From the NCBI GenBank assembly GCA_046542355.1, contig JBKHBN010000031.1:1-21015 (forward strand): 21,015 nt of DNA, in the 5' to 3' direction. The notes under the pieces were generated by a model. The model was not told the DNA's origin. It worked only from the letters and a program-made list of their open reading frames with translations, and ran no database searches. Below, one piece after another: positions 15,323 through 21,015 of this stretch (positions are counted from its first letter, which is position 1; every line of letters begins with the position of its first letter). This stretch comes from UBA1672 sp046542355 (GTDB taxonomy: Bacteria > Pseudomonadota > Alphaproteobacteria > Micavibrionales > Micavibrionaceae). Made by a program: the position numbers and the translations under genes.

Positions 15323-16702
15323 ATGTTAAGAACAGTGTGGTCATTGGCCAAGATTGCCGCTGTTTTGGCTGGCGTTGTCTGGATCGCTGAACACCCGGGT
15401 ACATTAGAGATAAACTGGCTTGATTATACGCTTGAGTTTCATATTGGGTTTTTCTTTGTTGTTTTGCTTGTTCTATTAGCGCTGTCTGTTTTTATTTTTG
15501 CGTTTATCAAAGGCGTAGCCGATATCCCTAAAACCATGTCGCGTTACAAGGTCATGAAGGCAAAGGATAAAGGGATTGAAGCGCTGGGTGTTGGTTTGAG
15601 CGCTGTTGCTGCTGGAGATGCCAAGAGTGCGGCGCGTCAGGCGGCGCGCGTTAAAAAGTATCTGAGTGATGAGAACCCTCTTGCCTTGTTTATGGAGGCG
15701 CAAGCAGCACGTCTTCGAGGTGATGAGTCTGTGTCTTCTAATGCTTATCTTGCGCTAATGAATGATAAGAGTGCTGGTTTTATGGGCATTCGTGGGTTAT
15801 TGCAGGGTGCTTTGGATCGCGGCGATTATGACTCTGCGCTGGAGCTTGGTTACCGCGCTTTGGAGCGCTATCCAAAACGGGAATGGATTCTAAATATTGT
15901 CTATGATCTTGAAGTTTATTCGCGGCACTGGGATAAAGCCGGACTTATTCTTAATCGTTTGGAGAAAATCGGGGCTGTTGCTTTAGAGGATGCGCGCAGT
16001 GATCGCGTAGCGATGTTGCTTGCTCAGGCTCTGGCATTCAGGCGTTCAGATGAGGAGCGGGGAAGTGAGGAGCGGGCTTATCTCAAAAAATTAAAAAAGG
16101 CGTACAGGCTTGATCCGTCTTTTTTGCCAACGGTTTTATGGCTTTCCGAGGCTTATATTGATCGTAATAAATCCCGAATTGCGCTTTCTATGATTGAAAA
16201 GGCCTGGAAGGTGTGTCCGCATCCTGAATTAACGCGCTTGTGGGCCAAGGCTTATACGCCACCAAAGGATGATAATTCAGCAGTGCGGGTGCGCTGGTTT
16301 CAACGGCTTTTAGATCTTGATCCGCGGAGCGTTGAGGGTCTGCAGGCTATGGCCAGCGTGATGATACAAGAGGAGTTGTGGGGGGATGCACGGCGGCATT
16401 TGGAAGAGGCGGAGCGTATTCGACCGAATGCTCATCTATACAAACTCTGGGCAAGCCTTGAGGATAAGGCCACAGGAAATCAGAGTGCTGTTGCTATGTG
16501 GGAGGATAAAGCCGCCTCAGCGCCGCGTGAACGTGTATGGATTTGTTCGGAAACCGGGCGGGTTTACAATGCGTGGATGCCTGTTTCCGATCAGGGCTTG
16601 TTTAATACTATTATCTGGGATTATCCGCAAGGGCGACGCTTTTCTATGCCGCATTTGCAAAATTCCTGTTCTATCGCCGGGCTTATAGGTTCTGCGCTAT
16701 AA
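15323..16702 (+). CDS. hemY: HemY-type TPR inner-membrane protein
   Basis: A 459-residue protein of the HemY N-terminal/TPR family (not the protoporphyrinogen oxidase also called HemY). Two membrane helices lie at about 5-22 and 41-63, joined by WIAEHPGTLEINW-LDYTLE, the usual family opening. Then comes ADIP..MSRYKVMKAKDKGIEALG and helical TPR-like repeats to about 400. In enterobacteria it lies next to hemC-hemD and its exact role in haem synthesis is unclear. GAGGAG about nine bases upstream of the ATG fixes the start. Its last six bases overlap the end of the convergent rhomboid gene. Confidence 0.92.
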   Translation: MLRTVWSLAKIAAVLAGVVWIAEHPGTLEINWLDYTLEFHIGFFFVVLLVLLALSVFIFAFIKGVADIPKTMSRYKVMKAKDKGIEALGVGLSAVAAGDAKSAARQAARVKKYLSDENPLALFMEAQAARLRGDESVSSNAYLALMNDKSAGFMGIRGLLQGALDRGDYDSALELGYRALERYPKREWILNIVYDLEVYSRHWDKAGLILNRLEKIGAVALEDARSDRVAMLLAQALAFRRSDEERGSEERAYLKKLKKAYRLDPSFLPTVLWLSEAYIDRNKSRIALSMIEKAWKVCPHPELTRLWAKAYTPPKDDNSAVRVRWFQRLLDLDPRSVEGLQAMASVMIQEELWGDARRHLEEAERIRPNAHLYKLWASLEDKATGNQSAVAMWEDKAASAPRERVWICSETGRVYNAWMPVSDQGLFNTIIWDYPQGRRFSMPHLQNSCSIAGLIGSAL

Positions 16703-17554
16703 GTTTATTTTTCTACTACGCCAGAGCTGGAACAACCCAAGGCCGCCGAGAAATCCGCCCAGATGAGATTGCCAGGCTGTGTCTGTACTTATAAGGCCAA
16801 TGCCGATCATGATGCTGAGCCACAACAGGATAATCGGCAGGGGGCCGCGCCTTTGTGCCCGCGTTCCGGCCATGCCGTTTATATTCATTGTCATGAGGAA
16901 TCCACCAAACAGTCCGCTGATCGCGCCAGAGGCTCCGACAACCGGACTTATTTTGGCAGGGCTTAGGACGAAGTACATCAGATTGCCGCACATTAGGCTT
17001 ACGATAAAGAATATGATGGTCACTCTGGTTCCGAACTGGCGCTCAAAGAAGACGCCCATGGCCAGCATCATAACGCAGTTTGTGAGCAGGTGCAGCCAGT
17101 TTGCGTGTAGCAGGGCGGTTGAGAAAGGTGCGATTAGTGCTTTCCAGCTCCATTCCAGGGTGCCGGAATAGTAAGCCGGTACAAAACCAAAATTTAAAAA
17201 AAGATCAAGGCGGGCGGATTTGTCTATCAAAAATGCTGTATATAAATAAACAATCAGAAATGCGATTGTTGCTGTTCTGGAGAAAGGTGGAATGCGGTGC
17301 CAATTGATAAAGGGCGTTTTTCCAGCGCTGCCGGTGCGTGCCAAGTCGCTTTGTAATTTTGCGCGTTTGGCCTGTTCTTCTTTATATTGACGGCGATATT
17401 CCTCTTCCAGCTTTTCGCGTTCTTTTCGTTGCTTTTGTGTTTGTTTTTCGGTCTTGAATTTTTTCTGATCTCTTTTTTTTCTCTGAGCGGGATCAGGGAA
17501 ATGCAAAAGCTTTCCTTTTTCTTCACTGTCTTTTTTATCCTGATTGTTACTCAT
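16697..17554 (-). CDS. Rhomboid-family intramembrane serine protease
   Basis: A 285-residue protein from the ATG at 17554. The frame is open to 17647, but that longer start adds an unlikely stretch before MSNNQ. Residues 1-75 are highly charged Lys/Glu/Gln, probably a cytoplasmic helix or coiled coil. From about 92 there are six or so membrane helices. The rhomboid catalytic pair is visible: Ser209 in GASGAISGLFGG and His264 in SHLGGFLGG. HANWLHLLTN (150-159) provides the conserved His and Asn of the oxyanion region. It probably cleaves membrane-protein substrates within the bilayer, but the substrate is unknown. It is convergent with hemY, overlapping it by six bases, and is separated by a terminator from the gene upstream. 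Confidence 0.93.
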   Translation of the reverse strand: MSNNQDKKDSEEKGKLLHFPDPAQRKKRDQKKFKTEKQTQKQRKEREKLEEEYRRQYKEEQAKRAKLQSDLARTGSAGKTPFINWHRIPPFSRTATIAFLIVYLYTAFLIDKSARLDLFLNFGFVPAYYSGTLEWSWKALIAPFSTALLHANWLHLLTNCVMMLAMGVFFERQFGTRVTIIFFIVSLMCGNLMYFVLSPAKISPVVGASGAISGLFGGFLMTMNINGMAGTRAQRRGPLPIILLWLSIMIGIGLISTDTAWQSHLGGFLGGLGLFQLWRSRKINL

Positions 17555-17677
17555 TTTTTTCCGCTTTGTTTTTTTGAAGGGCTGAATTATCAGGCGGAAT
17601 TGTACACAACAGGTTGTGAGACTGTCCAGAGGCATTGTTATGCACAAGGTATTGTTATATGCAGAGCCGGGATCTTA

Positions 17678-17707
17678 AAAAGGCCGGGCTTGACGCCGCG
17701 GCCTTTT
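17678..17707 (-). terminator. Intrinsic terminator after the unrecognised gene
   Basis: Perfect nine-pair stem AAAAGGCCG/CGGCCTTTT (17678-17686 and 17699-17707) with a 12-base loop. On the minus strand a T-run follows. It lies 30 bases past the stop at 17738 and before the rhomboid start. Confidence 0.8.
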
Positions 17708-17737
17708 GTTTATGGAATGGAGACATATCTTGCTGTT

Positions 17738-18409
17738 TTATCCCGGCGAGACGATCATGCCGATATCTGCATTTTTGTCGCGGTCATATTCATAGATCTG
17801 TGTTTCATCGCCTTTGGGTTTAAGAAAGCTTGGCGGTGTTACACGCGTGACAACATTTGCTGCTTTAGCCACTATTTCCGTGGCTGAAATTTTGGCCTGT
17901 TTTATCTGGCGTGTCAGTTCGGTGAAGGCGGTATTGAAGGCCTCTTTGGCAATCTCCATACCCATGACCATCATTTCTTTAATTTCACCAAAAGAGGGGA
18001 TCTGCCCTTCTGCACTTTTGCCAAAACGTGCGGCAATCAGAGAGATATCCTCGAGTTTCTTCTTGGCAGGTTTTTTGCCGCCGCTTCCGCCTTTTCCTTT
18101 TGACGATTTACCTTCACTGTCCTCTTGTGAGTCTTCTTCATCCTGATCGTCATTTACGACTTCGATTTTGACGTATGTCGGCGTTTGAAAACATACAGGG
18201 TATTCTTTTATAACTTCAGGCGCGAGTTGTCTTCCGGTTAGGCCGGGCTTGACATCAATGCTGATGACTTCAGGGTCACGCCAGTCTATAACGACGCAAT
18301 GATTTTTGAATTGCCCGATTTGCTTGCACGGCTTTACAAGACGTTTGCCCGGATATAGCGCTTCTTGTATGCCTGCGTTATCCAGAAATTCTTTTACATT
18401 CATTAACAT
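17738..18409 (-). CDS. Unrecognised 223-residue protein with acidic and Gly/Lys linker
   Basis: I do not recognise this family. The ATG at 18409 follows GGAG by seven bases, better than the TTG start at 18457. Residues about 1-85 look like a compact domain (MNVKEFLDNAGIQEALYPGK opening, then VVIDWRDPEVISIDV, ending VKIEV). About 88-118 is a linker going from Asp/Glu/Ser-rich to Gly/Lys-rich. About 120-190 is helical with Met-rich MMVMGMEIAKEAF. No signal peptide or membrane helix is seen, so it is probably cytoplasmic. It stands alone, divergent from the exported-protein gene across about 250 bases of AT-rich DNA with no clear promoter. Confidence 0.8.
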   Translation of the reverse strand: MLMNVKEFLDNAGIQEALYPGKRLVKPCKQIGQFKNHCVVIDWRDPEVISIDVKPGLTGRQLAPEVIKEYPVCFQTPTYVKIEVVNDDQDEEDSQEDSEGKSSKGKGGSGGKKPAKKKLEDISLIAARFGKSAEGQIPSFGEIKEMMVMGMEIAKEAFNTAFTELTRQIKQAKISATEIVAKAANVVTRVTPPSFLKPKGDETQIYEYDRDKNADIGMIVSPG

Positions 18410-18657
18410 GTCATCACTCCATTTCCCTGACGCGTTGTTTTGAGGGTCAGCGCGCAAAAAGATTTACATAAGCCATATAAAATTATCCTGAAATCCTTAA
18501 AAAGGGCTTAATATTTCGCGCTGCCGCACATAAAAATATTAGATTTTTAAGATTTTTACTTTTGCATCAAAGGGCAGATAGCTGTTAAACTACGGTATGA
18601 GCAGTTTTCTTGCTTTGTGAGAGCGTGGCTGTTGTTTATATTGATTAGGTGATTTTT

Positions 18658-19317
18658 ATGAAACACCCATATTTGTGCGTTTGTTTGACGTTTGCTTTGA
18701 GTATTACTGTTTTCCAGCCTACTGTGCGGCTGGATGCGGCGGAGCTTTGGAATTCTCAAAACAGGTCATCTTCCCGGATTGTGCCTTATATTGCTAATCG
18801 GGGAGGGGAAACGGGGAGCTATCATAATAGATCAGGACGTTCTTTTGAGGGAGGGACGCTTTATAATTCTAGAAATCCTGCATCACGAAGGTCGGGAACT
18901 GGTCTTAGGGTTTCCTCCTTGACTCGTGAACGTACCAGCTATGGGCTTAGAGAGATGCAAATGCCTGCGCATTGGAGTAGTTTACCTGTGCATGCTTTGG
19001 CTCATCGCAAGGCCATTACACAGTGTATTCTTGAGAAGGATCGTGACTTGCGTGAGGGTTCTGCAAGGGTAATGGCAGAAATGCGTCAAAACTCTCAGAA
19101 AAACCTTGCCAGAGAAGAGCAAAAGTATCTAAAAAAGCTTGCTGCTTTTAGAGCTGAGCGCGCAGAATACTCTAAACTTAAAAGAGTTGCTTTAGGAAAA
19201 GTTTCGCAGGAACACCGACCTTCGCGAAATGTTTATCGTTCTTACACAGCGCGTTCGGACTCTTCAGCGCGCGGTGGACTGAAAAAGCCAGTTCGGTTGT
19301 TTAATGATCCAAATGAT
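18658..19317 (+). CDS. Small basic exported protein, unrecognised
   Basis: The ATG at 18658 follows AGGTGA and starts a signal peptide (KHPYLCVCLTFALSITVF, likely cut near DAA at 27-29), so it is preferred over the GTG nine bases earlier. The stop codon follows at 19318-19320. The 220-residue product is rich in Arg and Ser: residues 32-95 are low-complexity and probably disordered, about 115-175 a charged helix (AEMRQNSQKNLAREEQKYLK), and the end again Arg/Ser-rich. I do not recognise the family. Its stop lies 25 bases before the ligase-like gene, so it may act in the same envelope-glycan pathway. That link is inference. Confidence 0.75.
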
Positions 19318-19345
19318 TAAACATTAAAGGAGCTTGTTTTAAAAC

Positions 19346-20653
19346 ATGCTGTTTGCGCTTTCCGGCTTGTCTTTGCCTCGCTCTTCCTGTCGTTCTTATA
19401 CCAAGAGTGTTGAGTCTTCGAAACATAGATTTTGTGCCGACAGGTATGATTACAGGGCTGTGTGTCTTTTTTGCGCCTGTATTTTATATGCTTTTTTTGG
19501 GTCTCCTACACCGGATCGGTTTGGTGTTGTCGAAATATCTTTAACGGTTTTGTTGCTTTTGGGCGTGGGCGTTTCGAGTCTGCATGATGTCATGGCTGTG
19601 CCGCTTGCTTTTCGGTTCTGGAAGAGTGCGGGGCAGTTTCTTATGGTTTACGGCCTTACAATTCCCTTGTTGGCCGGGTCTATGTCCGGGGCACAGGCCA
19701 ATGTGATACTTAGAGATTTGCTGGCGTTTTTATTTTTGTTTCTTCCTTTGTTGTATTTGCCGGTGATACGGGCAAAGCCACAATATTTTCGTACGACGCT
19801 TTTGGGGCTTGTTCTTATTGGATTGCTTTTTAGTCTGCGCTCTCTTGTTATGCGCTTTGGTGTGACGTGTCGTTTTGATTCCTGGTGTACGAATGATGCG
19901 CTGTTATATTTGGAAAATATGCCCACTGTGCTTTTTTCCTGTTTATTGTTGATTGGTTCAGCCATTGTTTATGTAATGCGCCCGCTTTCAGTGCGTTATG
20001 TGCTTGCCTCTGTTTTTTTGATCTTGCTTGCGCTTGTTCCATTATCAGCCATGGTTTTGACGTTACAACGTGCCAGCGTCGGGGCGCTGGTGGTTTATAT
20101 TGCCCTCGTATATACATATTTTTTATATCATTTCCCCGGGCGGGCGCTTAAGGCGTTTGGTTTTGGGGCGTTAGCACTTTGTTTTTTCTGGGTTTATTAT
20201 GACTGGGTGTTTTCTTCTTTGTGGGAGAAAACGCGCAGTGTCGGGCTTAATATGCGTATGCAGGAATTGAGAGCCGTATGGAATGTGGTTTCTGCTGATC
20301 CGTTAACTCTTCTTTTTGGTATAGGTTGGGGAGGGCAGTTTCATTCTCCGGCAGTTGGTGGTTTGAGTGTAAATTTTACGCATAATTTTTTCTCCAGCAT
20401 GTTGCTTAAATCAGGTTTGATGGGGATGATGCTCTCAGCGGCCTATATTTTTGGCCTTTTAGAGCGTTTACTACGGGTTGTTTTTAAAAATCCGGTGTTT
20501 GGTATGGCTGTGGCCGCCCCGGTTTTGATTGATCTGACCCTTTATGCGAGCTTTAAATCTCTTGATTTTGGTTTGGTGCTTTTGTTGATACCAGCTTCTC
20601 TGGTATACTTCAGGCAGTTCGAATCGCATAATCATGCGAAATTCTTCCAGTAA
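19346..20653 (+). CDS. O-antigen ligase/polymerase-like membrane protein (Wzy_C)
   Basis: A 435-residue protein with about ten membrane helices from residue 45 on. The Wzy_C signature is near the end: LNMRMQELRAVWNVVSADP, FGIGWGG and FTHNFFSSMLLKSGLMG, matching the O-antigen ligase superfamily that joins or polymerises lipid-linked sugars in the periplasm. AAAGGAG lies 13 bases before the ATG. The first 38 residues are polar, Cys- and Ser-rich and unlike the family, while another frame (19353-19544) is hydrophobic over the same bases. From FGSPTPDRFG on, the reading looks right. A glycosyltransferase gene follows 38 bases later. Confidence 0.85.
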   Translation: MLFALSGLSLPRSSCRSYTKSVESSKHRFCADRYDYRAVCLFCACILYAFFGSPTPDRFGVVEISLTVLLLLGVGVSSLHDVMAVPLAFRFWKSAGQFLMVYGLTIPLLAGSMSGAQANVILRDLLAFLFLFLPLLYLPVIRAKPQYFRTTLLGLVLIGLLFSLRSLVMRFGVTCRFDSWCTNDALLYLENMPTVLFSCLLLIGSAIVYVMRPLSVRYVLASVFLILLALVPLSAMVLTLQRASVGALVVYIALVYTYFLYHFPGRALKAFGFGALALCFFWVYYDWVFSSLWEKTRSVGLNMRMQELRAVWNVVSADPLTLLFGIGWGGQFHSPAVGGLSVNFTHNFFSSMLLKSGLMGMMLSAAYIFGLLERLLRVVFKNPVFGMAVAAPVLIDLTLYASFKSLDFGLVLLLIPASLVYFRQFESHNHAKFFQ

Positions 20654-20691
20654 TCCTTGTTTGTGAGTTCTTCTCAAACCTTATTAATCCT

Positions 20692-21015
20692 ATGCGCCGA
20701 CCAACTATTTTATTTATTAACAGAGTTTATCCCCCTATGCGGGGAGCTACGGGGCGTTTGTTGCATGATTTAACCCGCTCTTTTGTTCGTCAGGGGTGGC
20801 ATGTGACTGTTGTGACGTGCGGGAGTGAACCGGGCGATACGTATGAGAAGGGGATTCGTGTTATCCGCGTTAAGGGACCGGCCAAACCGGGAGGAATGAC
20901 GGGGTATATCCGGGTCTGGGCGAAACTGTTTTTTGTGGCTCTCAGGCAAAGGCGGCGTCATATTGTTGTGAGTATGAGTGATCCGCCTATGCTCGTCTTT
21001 GGGGGGGCGCTTATT
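20692..21015 (+). CDS. GT-B glycosyltransferase (group 4-like), N-terminal part
   Basis: 108 codons are visible and the frame runs off the right edge. The opening ILFINRVYPPMRGATGRLL, with a short beta strand then a P-M-GA-GR loop, followed by DLTRSFVRQGWHVTVVTCG and GIRVIRV, is the usual N-terminal Rossmann half of GT4-type sugar transferases. The acceptor and donor cannot be told. The ATG at 20692 has no strong ribosome site. It follows the ligase-like gene and is likely in the same operon. Confidence 0.85.
   Translation, partial: MRRPTILFINRVYPPMRGATGRLLHDLTRSFVRQGWHVTVVTCGSEPGDTYEKGIRVIRVKGPAKPGGMTGYIRVWAKLFFVALRQRRRHIVVSMSDPPMLVFGGALI

Overview
The window looks like chromosomal DNA from a Gram-negative alphaproteobacterium. 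Three observations support this. First, a GapR (DUF2312) nucleoid protein is present. Second, a tsaD-gpsA pair is divergent from hemC-hemD, followed by a Mic60/mitofilin-like gene and a HemY-type TPR membrane protein, an order I know as typical of Alphaproteobacteria. Third, there is an envelope-polysaccharide cluster with an O-antigen-ligase-like protein. A DotI/IcmL-like gene and a giant pseudopilin-like fibre gene would suit a deep-branching, possibly predatory or host-associated lineage such as Micavibrionales. That placement is inference, not proof.

Layout, left to right. (1) 1-3731, minus: the 5' 1243 codons of a very large surface-fibre gene that runs off the left edge. Its N-terminus looks like a type II/IV pseudopilin (basic tail, one membrane helix, DPWG motif, EF-hand loop). 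It is followed by low-complexity beta repeats, YadA-head-like repeats and two copies of a large module. (2) 3932-5293, minus: a UbiB/ABC1-type atypical kinase. (3) 5461-6141, plus: a secreted DotI/IcmL-like protein. (4) 6299-6604, plus: gapR, ending in a bidirectional terminator shared with acs. (5) 6695-8776, minus: acetyl-CoA synthetase with an unusual charged tail. (6) 8777-9065: an intergenic stretch with a 14-bp tandem repeat and a plus-strand terminator that has no partner gene. (7) 9066-11176, minus: tsaD-gpsA. (8) 11264-16702, plus: hemC, hemD, a Mic60-like gene and hemY. (9) 16697-17554, minus: a rhomboid protease that overlaps the end of hemY. (10) 17738-18409, minus: an unrecognised gene with its own terminator. 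(11) 18658 to the right edge, plus: a small basic exported protein, an O-antigen ligase/polymerase-like membrane protein and the start of a GT-B glycosyltransferase, probably one envelope-glycan operon.

Functionally the middle is housekeeping: tetrapyrrole synthesis (HemC, HemD) with envelope/cristae-type membrane proteins (Mic60-like, HemY), tRNA t6A modification, glycerol-3-phosphate supply and acetate activation. Both flanks are cell-surface biology. The part most likely to be undescribed is the giant gene at the left edge, which joins a pseudopilin-like N-terminus to repeats otherwise seen in trimeric adhesins and phage tail fibres. No tRNA, rRNA, CRISPR array, transposase or integrase was seen.
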